From JAVBOF01 sp031550915 (GTDB taxonomy: Bacteria; Bacillota; Clostridia; Christensenellales; MGBC116941), in NCBI GenBank assembly GCA_031550915.1, contig JAVBOF010000169.1, forward strand, positions 1 through 31,335: a stretch of DNA of 31,335 bases. The letters run 5' to 3'. Positions 9,053 through 17,845 of the stretch are shown here, piece by piece; positions within the stretch are counted from its first letter, which is position 1, and every line of letters starts with the position of its first letter. The notes below the pieces were generated by a model. It did no database searches. It was not told the DNA's origin and saw nothing but the letters and a program-made list of their open reading frames with translations. The position numbers and the translations under genes are program-made.

Positions 9053-9172
9053 TTTTAAAACCTCACTTTTATCAAATTTAATACGATAATGAAACAAGTT
9101 GCCTAAATAGGCCATGCATTCCTTTTCTGTTAAATTCTGTGCTTATCTACGATATTTTTTGATGTATACAGA

Positions 9173-10237
9173 TTATAGCGAGGGATTGATCAGTATCTTA
9201 ATATTTGGTCTCCGCGCTTCCCTCGATAGAGCTAATCCCTGTTCAACACATTTTCCAAGTGGTATGATGCTTGTAACCATTCCCGGAAAATTTACTTTTC
9301 CATCACAAAGCATTTTGAGGTAAATTTCAACATCTTCAGCTGTGAAAACAAATGAAGGCTGCAGATCAATTTCCCTAACAAAGAAATCAGAAGGAATTAT
9401 ATTATCAGCCGGCTCAGTAACCTGTCCAACCATCATAACCTGCCCTCCTGATCTAGTGGAATATTGGAGGCAGTTGAAAAGCGAAGCTTTCGTTCCTGCA
9501 CATTCGAACGAAACATCCGCACCATCGACTCCATTATCAAAAAACTCTATGATTTTTGATGCGAAATCTTCAGTTTCTGTTGGATCAATGCAAAGATCCG
9601 CGCCAAATTCCATCAACTTCGCAACCTTTAATGGCCCAGTCTGCAAAACAACAATCTTTTTTGCTCCGGCTGCTTTCAAAAGCCGCACCGTTGCCAGCCC
9701 AACCGGTCCTCCACCACCGCTTACAACAACATTATCGCCGAATCTGAACCGCGAAAGCCTTATTGCATGGACAGCCACACATATCACGTCGTAAAGCACC
9801 GCATCTTTTTCGTCAACATTATCCGGTATTTTAGCTAAGATAGTCCGCTCCACATCTTCAACAAGCATATATTCCGCATAACCGCCATCCGGGCCTCCAA
9901 TTCCACGCGTATTATTCAATGCGTTTAAACATATGCTGGTGTTCCCTGTCCTACAAGGGCGGCAATGCTCCTTACAAAAGTTTGGCGGTCCGCATATAAT
10001 TTTATCGCCTATTGAAAATCCCTTTACGCCTTCTCCAATTTCTGACACGGTGCCTACGTTTTCATGCCCAAGAACCATTCCTGTTTTTAGGAAACTACCT
10101 GTTTTGTATGCATCAACATCGGTTCCGCATAGTCCGGCATAATCGATTTTAACAACAATTTGCCCAGACTTTGCTTTAGGTATTGGTCTTTCTTCGATGC
10201 ATACGTTTTCTCTGCCGTAAAAAACTGCAGCTTTCAT
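9173..10237 (-). CDS. Zinc-dependent medium-chain alcohol/polyol dehydrogenase (module A)
   Basis: A 354-residue MDR-family dehydrogenase of the threonine/sorbitol dehydrogenase type. Catalytic zinc ligands appear as C37 (LCGTD) and H58-E59 (GHEN). The structural zinc lobe is C88, C92, C95 and C103. The Rossmann motif is SGGGGPVG, about two fifths into the protein, for NAD(P). It oxidises or reduces a secondary alcohol/carbonyl pair. An AAGGAGAGG ribosome site precedes the ATG. It is the first gene of the leftward operon ADH-GRE-VOC and is divergent from the LysR gene, the classic LysR target layout. Dehydratase-type GREs commonly sit beside alcohol dehydrogenases that reduce the aldehyde product; whether that applies here is inference. 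Confidence 0.92.
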   Translation of the reverse strand: MKAAVFYGRENVCIEERPIPKAKSGQIVVKIDYAGLCGTDVDAYKTGSFLKTGMVLGHENVGTVSEIGEGVKGFSIGDKIICGPPNFCKEHCRPCRTGNTSICLNALNNTRGIGGPDGGYAEYMLVEDVERTILAKIPDNVDEKDAVLYDVICVAVHAIRLSRFRFGDNVVVSGGGGPVGLATVRLLKAAGAKKIVVLQTGPLKVAKLMEFGADLCIDPTETEDFASKIIEFFDNGVDGADVSFECAGTKASLFNCLQYSTRSGGQVMMVGQVTEPADNIIPSDFFVREIDLQPSFVFTAEDVEIYLKMLCDGKVNFPGMVTSIIPLGKCVEQGLALSREARRPNIKILINPSL

Positions 10238-10594
10238 AAAGTTGTCCTCTCCTTTAAAAAACGAAATGTCTAATTATGTTAGATGTTCAATACAGTTAAT
10301 CATTATTTGAAGAAAATAAATAAATTATAATATTCTTTAATAAAAATATATCCTTGCATTGAAATAAAGTAAAATATCTTTATTTCATGGGGTGATATCT
10401 ATTTACGATTGAAACGATGAATTGATATGATATAATTATATTGCTGTAATTTGTTAACAATTTTCCGCTAGTATATTACCTAAAGAATCATACTTACAAA
10501 AACTAAAACCTTTCTCTTTACATTAGGTCGTTTGGCTGCGGAATTATCTGATCTTTTAAAAATGCTTAACAAAAGCTATGATGGTGGTATTTTT
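10238..10594. other. Divergent promoter region between ADH operon and LysR gene
   Basis: A 357-bp, strongly AT-rich intergenic region between divergently transcribed genes. No coding sequence is supported; a TTG-initiated extension of the LysR frame to 10532 exists but lacks a ribosome site. It contains a near-perfect inverted repeat at 10360-10387, listed separately. A TATAAT-like -10 for the leftward operon lies at 10324-10329 (minus strand) without a good -35 hexamer, as is usual for activator-dependent promoters. Confidence 0.5.
10360..10387. promoter_or_regulatory. Inverted repeat, candidate LysR-type operator
   Basis: Ten-base arms (TGAAATAAAG and CTTTATTTCA) flank an 8-base AT spacer with perfect complementarity. 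A T-N11-A match to the LysR consensus runs from 10370 to 10382. Relative to the -10 candidate at 10324-10329 the repeat would lie roughly 45-70 bases upstream of the start point, where LysR recognition sites usually sit. It probably binds the product of 10595-11509 to control the ADH-GRE-VOC operon. The repeat is seen; the binding is inferred. Confidence 0.5.
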
Positions 10595-11509
10595 ATGAAC
10601 AGTACACAGATTGCCTATTTTTTAACAGTCGCTAAATATTTGAGTTTTTCCGAATCCTCCCGGCAATTATTTATCGCCCAGTCTGCAATCAGCAAACAAA
10701 TTCTATCTCTTGAAAACGAATTGAATTTGAAGCTATTTGAAAGGACAAGCCGGTCAGTCACATTGACTCCCGCCGGAGAAGTATTGTATCGCGAATTGCA
10801 GAAATATGACGAATGGCTATCAAATATAATTAGTATGGCACGCCAAGCAGAGCAGGGTAAGACCGGAATGTTGAATGTTGGAATCCTCCACGGTATTGAC
10901 CTTTCTAATCCAAACATAACTCAGCTGCATGCGTTTGCGGAAGCTCATCCAGATATACATGTAGATATCCGGCGGCTCACCTTCCACGATGTAGACGAGG
11001 AGCTAAAATCAGGACAATCTGATATCTTCATAGTTTTGTCTTTTCTATTGCCAAACATACCAACTTTGCCCGCGATGGTATTAGATTCAAATGAAGATTA
11101 TATTGCGGTTTCAAAGGAATCTCCGCTTGGACGTATGGAGGTAGTGGCACCTGAAGATCTTCCATCATACACGTTAATTACGATCTCTCCCGAAATTTCA
11201 CGTCAGGCACATATCAATAGTTTGAATTTCTTAAGGGGTTTGGGCGTTTATCCGGAAAACATTAGATATGTTAAGACAATCGAGGATATTGTTCTTTCAG
11301 TCGAATCCGGGCTGGGATATGCTGTAATAAGTAGCGCAACCAGAATATTCGACCGGGAATTCATAAGGATATTGGATATCTATCCCGAGGGACTGCCACG
11401 GCAGATAACAAATATAGTTGCCGTATGGAATAAAAATAAAAAAAACCCCGCAGTTATGCAATATATCAACTTTATTTTAGGTATAAAAGATGATATACGC
11501 ACACGATAA
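10595..11509 (+). CDS. LysR-family transcriptional regulator (module A)
   Basis: A 304-residue LysR-type regulator. The N-terminal winged helix-turn-helix spans about residues 1-60 (IAYFLTVAKYLSFSESSRQL, AQSAISKQI, then LTPAGEVLY). The effector-binding domain covers about residues 90-300. The start at 10595 matches the paralogue's MNHLQIAYFL and has a GATGGTGG ribosome site about 8 bases upstream. An upstream TTG at 10532 would add 21 residues that do not fit the family. It is divergent from the ADH-GRE-VOC operon and likely activates it in response to substrate or product. It is paralogous to the regulator at 13193-14149, suggesting two related effectors. Confidence 0.93.
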   Translation: MNSTQIAYFLTVAKYLSFSESSRQLFIAQSAISKQILSLENELNLKLFERTSRSVTLTPAGEVLYRELQKYDEWLSNIISMARQAEQGKTGMLNVGILHGIDLSNPNITQLHAFAEAHPDIHVDIRRLTFHDVDEELKSGQSDIFIVLSFLLPNIPTLPAMVLDSNEDYIAVSKESPLGRMEVVAPEDLPSYTLITISPEISRQAHINSLNFLRGLGVYPENIRYVKTIEDIVLSVESGLGYAVISSATRIFDREFIRILDIYPEGLPRQITNIVAVWNKNKKNPAVMQYINFILGIKDDIRTR

Positions 11510-11840
11510 TCTATTCCAGCATCTTTGTTGATCGACGCATTTTCATCAATCTTTCCGAAAGTCCTGCAATCGAATAAGCGGTCCTTTTAAAGTATATTTG
11601 TCATATTTCTGTGACTACAATTAAATAGATGAGCGTTTACTTGAAAGCATGCTGTTAGTTCACATTTTACAAATCTCTGCTTTATTTCTGTTTCCCTCAC
11701 CATAATGCCGTCTATGTCCATTTCATACAAATACCCCCTATCGTTTTATCTTCCATGATAGGGGGCTCTATTGCAATGTTCGTTTTTCTGGTTCCGTTCA
11801 ATATACTTCATGCTTTAGTTACTGATGTAAATTTTGGTTA
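11510..11840. other. 331-bp convergent gap between modules A and B
   Basis: The LysR gene of module A and the LVIVD gene of module B converge here. I see no gene. The only clear structure is the C/G-rich hairpin at 11734-11765. This gap is the boundary between the two modules. No insertion-sequence remnant or obvious direct repeat marks it. Confidence 0.5.
11734..11765. terminator. Bidirectional hairpin between convergent genes
   Basis: A perfect 9-bp stem (CCCCCTATC with GATAGGGGG) encloses a 14-base loop. It lies between the ends of the LysR gene (plus strand) and the LVIVD gene (minus strand). On the minus strand it is followed by TATTTGTATG, only moderately U-rich; on the plus strand the T-run is weaker still. 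It is probably the shared terminator of the two convergent units, more likely for the long leftward module B transcript. Confidence 0.6.
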
Positions 11841-13181
11841 TCATCCTTGCCATTCGACAATTTCCAATCCTCCGTTATAAGATGTCAGGTAAATCAGTCC
11901 GTTTTGGTCTACCCAAAGATCTGCAACGTCTACGCCTGCGCCATTGCTGGCATGTTCAGGTCCCCTAGGGTCGTAATATACCTTTGGAGTTCCGGGTACA
12001 TAGTATCCGGTCTCTTTGATCCTATACGGATCCTTTATATCATATACCCGCAAGCCTCCAGCTCCTGCAGTCATAAATACTATCTCGTCTGACCTAAATG
12101 AATCCTCCCCCGGCATGTTTTCGTGTATATTATGCTGCCCTGGTCCCCATGGGTTGCCAACGCCTCTTGCCAAAAGTTCGTTTGGCGGTTTTGGAAACAT
12201 TCCTATGACCGCAGGATATTTTTCATTACTGATATCCAGCATCCACGCATGACGGTATTCTCCTATCAAAATAGCATTCTTTCCTCCATTGATGGGTAAA
12301 AAAGTATGCGTCTGCCCTCCCATATCATAATTCACATGAGATATGAGCGTTGGTACACGAATATCGGATATATCAACTATCGCTGCCCCAAGTCCAAACC
12401 ATGTGGTATAAGCCCTGTCCCCTCTTATGATGGGGTGATGGTGCTGGCAACGATGCGCAAGATCTTTTGGCCATTCAGGCCGTTCTCCCCCTGCTATCCA
12501 TTGTCCTTTAAGCCAGAATTTTGATACCTCTCTCGGTTTTTCGGGATTGGAAACATCGATGATCAGCATTATATTTCCGTCATAACCCGGCACCTCCGCT
12601 GATTGATATACATAGTGCCCGTCAAACCAAAAGCGGTGGCAGCCGTTTGTTCCGCCCTCCGGCGCCCAAATCCCTGTTTCATAAAACGAAAGCAGCTTTG
12701 GCTTTTCCGGGTTCGAGATATCATAAACCTTTATTCCGGACTGTACAGGATCTTTAGAAACAGTATCATGGTAATTATGTGCATTAGGATTGGTGAAATA
12801 ATTCTTTGATTCAAAGAATTTCCATTCGGTGCTTGTCACCAAAATATCACCGACTATCCTGTTTTTAAGAGTCCACATGTGAGGATTGCCGGTTGATTCG
12901 AAATATATGGTCTTCGGGTTCTTAACATCCTTAATATTTATGACACTGAATCCACTGCTCCAAAAATGGTTCACATACAAATAGTTTCCATGCTTTGTAA
13001 TTTGAAAGCCATCTCCACGCCCCTCCATATCATATTGCGATACAAGTTTCGTATTCTTATAAAGGGGCTCAAAGTCATGATGTTTATAAGGTTTGGGAAA
13101 AAACTGCCTTGGTTTGCTATAATCAAGACCTGTTGATGTATCCCATTTAGATTTATCATATTGAACAGGCTTCTTACTCAT
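11841..13181 (-). CDS. LVIVD-repeat beta-propeller protein (module B)
   Basis: A 446-residue paralogue of the protein at 4820-6145. LVIVD-type strands include KVYDISNPEKP, IIDVSNPEKP, IVDISDIRVP, MLDISNEKYP and RVYDIKDPYRI. It has an N-terminal extension of about 30 residues relative to the module A copy but no signal peptide. Conserved histidines H72, H182, H247, H292, H350 and H353 match H43, H144, H213, H265, H348 and H351 of the other copy, inside otherwise diverged surroundings. It is the last gene of the long leftward run, 11 bp after the LysR gene. Retention in both modules implies the protein belongs to the pathway; a metal-dependent catalytic role is my inference. Confidence 0.85.
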   Translation of the reverse strand: MSKKPVQYDKSKWDTSTGLDYSKPRQFFPKPYKHHDFEPLYKNTKLVSQYDMEGRGDGFQITKHGNYLYVNHFWSSGFSVINIKDVKNPKTIYFESTGNPHMWTLKNRIVGDILVTSTEWKFFESKNYFTNPNAHNYHDTVSKDPVQSGIKVYDISNPEKPKLLSFYETGIWAPEGGTNGCHRFWFDGHYVYQSAEVPGYDGNIMLIIDVSNPEKPREVSKFWLKGQWIAGGERPEWPKDLAHRCQHHHPIIRGDRAYTTWFGLGAAIVDISDIRVPTLISHVNYDMGGQTHTFLPINGGKNAILIGEYRHAWMLDISNEKYPAVIGMFPKPPNELLARGVGNPWGPGQHNIHENMPGEDSFRSDEIVFMTAGAGGLRVYDIKDPYRIKETGYYVPGTPKVYYDPRGPEHASNGAGVDVADLWVDQNGLIYLTSYNGGLEIVEWQG

Positions 13182-13192
13182 AATTTACTCCT

Positions 13193-14149
13193 TTATTGAT
13201 TTTTAACCATTTCATAAATATTGTCTTTTATTATTTTTGTGCTATTGTTTATAGAATAAATATTTCGCGCATATTCAGCATATAGCTTCACTGAAGGATT
13301 CATGCAATCTTCACGCCATATAGCAAGGATATCCGTCACTGGACCTTTGCCTTCCTCATATAGGCCTATAAACAGAATCGATTCTCGGTAATGGCTCAAC
13401 CTAGAGGAGTCACTGATCACCCCATATCCCAACCCAAATTCAACAGAAAGCATGATATCCTCTATAGTAGGCACATGAGTTATCCTCTGGGGCGAGACAC
13501 CAATGCCATGTAGGTAATTTAAGCTATTCTGATACGCAAGTCTGGATATCTCCGGCGATATTGTAACAAGCGGGTAATCATTAAAATCTGAAGCTTTTAC
13601 ATTTTTTATCTTACCAAGAGGGTGTGCTCTGGAAACAATTATCTGGTCATTTTCATTCTTAATAACTACAGATTCAGTATCATGCATTTCTGCCATTATA
13701 AAAGAAAAGGTTATCAGCATATCCTGTGTTCCTATGTGCAAGACATGTGACGCATCTTGTAATTTTACTCTTTGCATATTTATCTGTATGCCCGGGTAAA
13801 GCTCAAAAAACCCAATGAACGGATCTATATCTGTACCCGAAAGGTCAAGCCCGTGAAGCACTGCGATGTTGAACACCCCAGCTTTGCCCTGGTCCACCTG
13901 TTTAGCCATATCAACTATCTGTATAAGCCAATCATTATATTTTTGAAGTTCATTATATAAGATCTCACCAGCAGGAGTTAAAGCTATTGCACGGTTTGAA
14001 CGTATAAAAAGTTTCATTCCAAGGCTTGTTTCAAGCGTTTGGATCTGCTTACTGACTGCAGACTGGGCAACAAAGAGTTGCCGCGAAGCTTCCGAAAAAC
14101 TGCAGTATTTTGCAACCGTCAGAAAATATGCTATCTGAAGATGATTCAT
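13193..14149 (-). CDS. LysR-family transcriptional regulator (module B)
   Basis: A 318-residue LysR-type regulator with N-terminal helix-turn-helix (IAYFLTVAKYCSFSEASRQL, AQSAVSKQI, LTPAGEILY) and a periplasmic-binding-protein-like effector domain. A strong TAGGAGGT ribosome site overlaps the stop of permease 2, whose stop is only 8 bp upstream. Unlike the module A regulator, which is divergent from its likely target, this one is embedded in the transporter operon, so it would be autoregulated with the importer. It carries about 14 more C-terminal residues than its paralogue. Effector unknown. Confidence 0.93.
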   Translation of the reverse strand: MNHLQIAYFLTVAKYCSFSEASRQLFVAQSAVSKQIQTLETSLGMKLFIRSNRAIALTPAGEILYNELQKYNDWLIQIVDMAKQVDQGKAGVFNIAVLHGLDLSGTDIDPFIGFFELYPGIQINMQRVKLQDASHVLHIGTQDMLITFSFIMAEMHDTESVVIKNENDQIIVSRAHPLGKIKNVKASDFNDYPLVTISPEISRLAYQNSLNYLHGIGVSPQRITHVPTIEDIMLSVEFGLGYGVISDSSRLSHYRESILFIGLYEEGKGPVTDILAIWREDCMNPSVKLYAEYARNIYSINNSTKIIKDNIYEMVKNQ

Positions 14150-14157
14150 ATAACCTC

Positions 14158-15105
14158 CTACCGTTCGCCTTGATCGTAAATTGCGCCCAACGCTTTTGGT
14201 TGTGCAGATTTTCTTGATGTAAACACAAGCACAATTATCGTTGCGAGATATGGTACCATCTTAAACCAATAGTTGCTGATGCCCAAATCAACCAAAAACG
14301 GCACTGTAGTGTATATATTGGCAAGCGTTTTCATAAATCCAAAGAAAATCGATGCTAATAATATCCTCATTGGATTCCATTGTCCAAAGATTACAACTGC
14401 AACGGCAAGATACCCATAACCTGCAACGCTTGCGGCATATTCCGAAGAATTTGGAATGATGAAAGCCAAGCCTCCAATTCCACCAATAAAGCCGGATATC
14501 AATACACCAATATATCTTGTACGAGAAACGTTTATCCCCATCGACGCTGCTGCCTGCGGGTTTTCACCGCACGCGCGAAGATGTATTCCAAATTTGCTCT
14601 TGTTAAATACTAAAATCGCAATTATCAGCGCAACAATACCAAGCAATGTAGTTATATATGCGTTGGTAAAGAAAATATCGCCAATAATTGGTATCTTTGA
14701 TAAGAAAGGTATGGCTTCAATTATATAATTGTTGGCAAAGCTGATTTGCAATTTACCCACCACTGCACGGGCGATTATTATTGTTGCGGGTGGTACAAGC
14801 AGGTTAATAGCCATCCCGCTTATTATCTGGTTGCCCTTCAAGCTTATGGATGATATGGCATGTGGTATAATGGTGAGCATTCCCGAAGCCCCTGCAATAA
14901 GCAGCGCAATTAAATATGTACTATTTGTTCCATTTTCAAACCCACTCAAAAAAAGGGTACCGCTGAAGGCTCCCACAAGCATTATACCTTCAAGCGAGAA
15001 ATTTAGCACGCCACCTTTTTCTGAGAATATTCCTGCAATTGCAACAATAAGCAACGGAATCATGCATATAAGAGTTTGTTGACAAATGAAATAAAATATG
15101 TTCAT
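14158..15105 (-). CDS. BMP-type ABC transporter permease 2 (module B)
   Basis: A 315-residue membrane protein of the BPD_transp_2 family, counterpart of 1855-2811. Recognisable blocks are FSEKGGVLNFSLEGIMLVGA near the N-terminus, FGIHLRACGENPQAAASMGI in the coupling region, and the C-terminal FTSRKSAQPKALG. Its ATG overlaps the permease 1 stop by one base (TAATG), so the two are translationally coupled and form the heterodimeric channel. The LysR gene follows 8 bp downstream. Confidence 0.93.
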   Translation of the reverse strand: MNIFYFICQQTLICMIPLLIVAIAGIFSEKGGVLNFSLEGIMLVGAFSGTLFLSGFENGTNSTYLIALLIAGASGMLTIIPHAISSISLKGNQIISGMAINLLVPPATIIIARAVVGKLQISFANNYIIEAIPFLSKIPIIGDIFFTNAYITTLLGIVALIIAILVFNKSKFGIHLRACGENPQAAASMGINVSRTRYIGVLISGFIGGIGGLAFIIPNSSEYAASVAGYGYLAVAVVIFGQWNPMRILLASIFFGFMKTLANIYTTVPFLVDLGISNYWFKMVPYLATIIVLVFTSRKSAQPKALGAIYDQGER

Positions 15106-16199
15106 TATTTTCCCTCAAATAATTTTTGTATCAACCGCATATACATCCTCTTAAATAAAAAATTAAATGAACAAAAAAAGATGATTATTGCGGTTATCAC
15201 GCTAACTACTTCAGGCTCCAGCCCATATGACTGCATACCAAGTCCACCAACTTGCAAATATGCAATAAACAGCGATGTGAAAATAATTCCTATCGGGTGA
15301 TTGGATGCAAGTAATGCTACAGGTATGCCGGTAAAGCCTTCTGGTCTCAATGCATCCGAAAGTGTGAATTTCTGCCCTACTGAACCATTGTGGTACATTA
15401 CTCCACCAAGCCCTGCAAACACACCTGCCAAAAGCATGGCGATTATAACAGATCTTTCAACATTTATACCTGCATACCTAGCCGCCGAAGGATTATACCC
15501 GCAGGCCTTCATTTCATATCCTAGTGAAGTTTTTTTCAGGATATAATAGGCAACGATACAAATTATTATCCCGAATATAATACCAGAGTTTGCCCCCGAG
15601 CCTACAAATATCTGATTAAGTCCCGCTTTGGGCAGTAATCCGTTTGCAGGAATGGAATTTGTCCAATTCCTACCTCCAAAATAGAGCTTATTGTTTCCTT
15701 TTATCAATATATCCATAAGAAACAACCCAACATAGTTCATCATTATGCCGCATACAATTGCATTAACATTTTTGTATGCCTGAAGCAGTCCCTGAATCAG
15801 ACCCCATAACCCACCTGCTGCAGCCCCTGCTATCAAAGCAGCTATCCATGTGAACGAACCGAATATCTGCTCTCCAATAATACCTACATAAATACCAGCA
15901 TAGATCCCCAATAAGAATTGACCTGTAGCGCCAATATTAAAAACACCTGTTTTTAGTGCGAATCCTACTGAAAGGCCTGTCATCATTATTGGCACAGCAT
16001 AGTACAGAACCCTTCCAAATCCGTTGGAGAACCCAGTCAGCCCAAAACTACCAGTAATTATCATTTTAAATGCGGGAAATGCCACATCATGTGCTGTAAG
16101 AACTAGCATCAAAAGACCAATTAGCAAGCCGACAATAATGGTTATCAGCGTTGAAACAAACGTCGCCATAAATTGTGATAAAAGTACTTTCTTACCCAT
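15105..16199 (-). CDS. BMP-type ABC transporter permease 1 (module B)
   Basis: A 364-residue integral membrane protein, counterpart of 731-1858. It contains VGFALKTGVFNIGATGQFLL near residues 80-100 and the coupling loop LGYEMKACGYNPSAARYAGI. Multiple hydrophobic helices span its length. It follows the ATPase gene by 33 bp and overlaps permease 2. In module A the ATPase is downstream of both permeases, whereas here it is upstream, so the transporter operon has been rearranged between modules. Confidence 0.93.
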   Translation of the reverse strand: MGKKVLLSQFMATFVSTLITIIVGLLIGLLMLVLTAHDVAFPAFKMIITGSFGLTGFSNGFGRVLYYAVPIMMTGLSVGFALKTGVFNIGATGQFLLGIYAGIYVGIIGEQIFGSFTWIAALIAGAAAGGLWGLIQGLLQAYKNVNAIVCGIMMNYVGLFLMDILIKGNNKLYFGGRNWTNSIPANGLLPKAGLNQIFVGSGANSGIIFGIIICIVAYYILKKTSLGYEMKACGYNPSAARYAGINVERSVIIAMLLAGVFAGLGGVMYHNGSVGQKFTLSDALRPEGFTGIPVALLASNHPIGIIFTSLFIAYLQVGGLGMQSYGLEPEVVSVITAIIIFFCSFNFLFKRMYMRLIQKLFEGK

Positions 16200-16232
16200 T
16201 ACTTAGTTATCCAATCTAGTGATTTTATTCTT

Positions 16233-17759
16233 TTACACTTTATCTCTTTTGGCTCCTGCCATATAGAGTCCAAGTTCCTGGAAATCAGTTTTATGAGGAA
16301 ACAGCTCTCCAACTATTTCACCTTCATACATAACCAATATCCTGTCAGATATATTCATAACCTCCTCTAATTCTAACGAAACAAGAAGAACGCCCTTTCC
16401 TTTTTCCCTGATCGAAAGAATTTGCCTGTGTATAAATTCAATGGCGCCAACATCCATTCCCCTCGTTGGCTGCACTGCTATCAAAACATTTGAATCACAT
16501 TCGAGCTCTCTGGCCACTATAACTTTTTGCTGATTTCCTCCCGAAAGGCTTCTGGAAAGTGATGCAGCCCCTTGCGCACAGCGTATATCATATTTTTGTA
16601 TGCATTCTTCTGCGGAGGAAAAGGCTCGTTTAAAGTCGATAATCCCCCATTTTGAACATTGCTCTTTATAGTATATTTTTAGAATCAAATTTTCGGAAAC
16701 ATTGTATTCCAGTACCAACCCATGTTTATGCCTATCTTCAGGAATATGAGCGAGATGACGGTCATTTCTCCTTCGAATGCTTGCTCGGCTGCAATCCTCA
16801 CTTCCAAATATAATGCTGCCATTATCAATTTTTTTCAACCCAGTAAGGCCGTAAACAAGGTCTGTCTGTCCATTGCCATCAATGCCGGCAATGCAGAGTA
16901 TTTCTCCAGCATGGACATCAAATGATACCTTGTTAACTGCATTTTTATGCCCTTTAGTGCCTGCGACCGTAAGGTCTCGAACTTTCATCAATACCTCACC
17001 AGGCTTTATATATGGCTTTTTCGGGGTTAGAACGACCTTTCGGCCGACCATCATTTCGCTCAAATCTTCCTTTTTTGTATTTTTTATCACTACCGTTCCC
17101 ATGACCTTTCCACGTCTGAGAATAGTACATCGGTCTGCAATACGCACTATTTCGTTCAATTTATGCGATATAAATACAATGGATTTGCCTTCTGCAACCA
17201 ACCCTTCGATACTTTTCATCAGCTCTTCGACTTCCTGTGGAGTTAAAACCGCTGTAGGTTCATCGAAGATAAGAATGTCACTGTTACGGAACAACATCTT
17301 CAGAATTTCAACCCTTTGCTGCATGCCAACGGTCATATCTTCAATCAGCATATCTAGCTCAACCATAAGGTGATATTTTTTAATAAGCTCTTCCACCTTT
17401 TTTTTCGCCTTGCTATGATCAACAAATCCCATTCTGGTATTTTCCAAGCCCAATACGATATTTTGCAAAGCAGTAAAATTCTGCACGAGTTGGAAGTGCT
17501 GGTGGACCATCCCAATGCGAAATTCACCAGCATCATTTGGGTTTTTTATCTTAACCGGTCTACCCTTTATGATGATTTCACCGTTGTCCGGTTGGTATAG
17601 ACCAAACAATACATTCATCAGTGTAGATTTACCAGCACCATTTTCGCCAAGCAAAGCATGCACTTCCTGCTTTTTCACCTGAAGGGTGATATCGTCATTC
17701 GCAACTATGCCAGGGAAGGTTTTTGTTATATGCCGCATTTCAAAGATATACTCTTCCAT
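16233..17759 (-). CDS. BMP-type ABC transporter ATP-binding protein (module B)
   Basis: A 508-residue fused ATPase, counterpart of 2949-4481. Domain 1 has Walker A GENGAGKST, signature-like VGMQQRVEILK and Walker B LIFDEPTAVLTP. Domain 2 has GIDGNGQTD (no Walker Lys), LSGGNQQKV and AVQPTRGMDVGA. The start at 17759 is preceded by AGGAGA at 6-7 bases. An in-frame ATG 21 bases further upstream overlaps that ribosome site region and is less likely. The binding-protein gene lies 86 bp upstream. Confidence 0.93.
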   Translation of the reverse strand: MEEYIFEMRHITKTFPGIVANDDITLQVKKQEVHALLGENGAGKSTLMNVLFGLYQPDNGEIIIKGRPVKIKNPNDAGEFRIGMVHQHFQLVQNFTALQNIVLGLENTRMGFVDHSKAKKKVEELIKKYHLMVELDMLIEDMTVGMQQRVEILKMLFRNSDILIFDEPTAVLTPQEVEELMKSIEGLVAEGKSIVFISHKLNEIVRIADRCTILRRGKVMGTVVIKNTKKEDLSEMMVGRKVVLTPKKPYIKPGEVLMKVRDLTVAGTKGHKNAVNKVSFDVHAGEILCIAGIDGNGQTDLVYGLTGLKKIDNGSIIFGSEDCSRASIRRRNDRHLAHIPEDRHKHGLVLEYNVSENLILKIYYKEQCSKWGIIDFKRAFSSAEECIQKYDIRCAQGAASLSRSLSGGNQQKVIVARELECDSNVLIAVQPTRGMDVGAIEFIHRQILSIREKGKGVLLVSLELEEVMNISDRILVMYEGEIVGELFPHKTDFQELGLYMAGAKRDKV

Positions 17760-17845
17760 CGTATTCTCCTGAATTTGCATTTGCCATTCATTGTAAGCAA
17801 TGTTTTAATGCTATATGTGCGCTGTGAGCCGCATGAATGCAAGAA

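Noticed and set aside
8586..9089. 167-codon open frame antisense to the module A GRE-like gene
   Set aside because: Ser/Leu-rich shadow of the real minus-strand gene; no motif or upstream signal.
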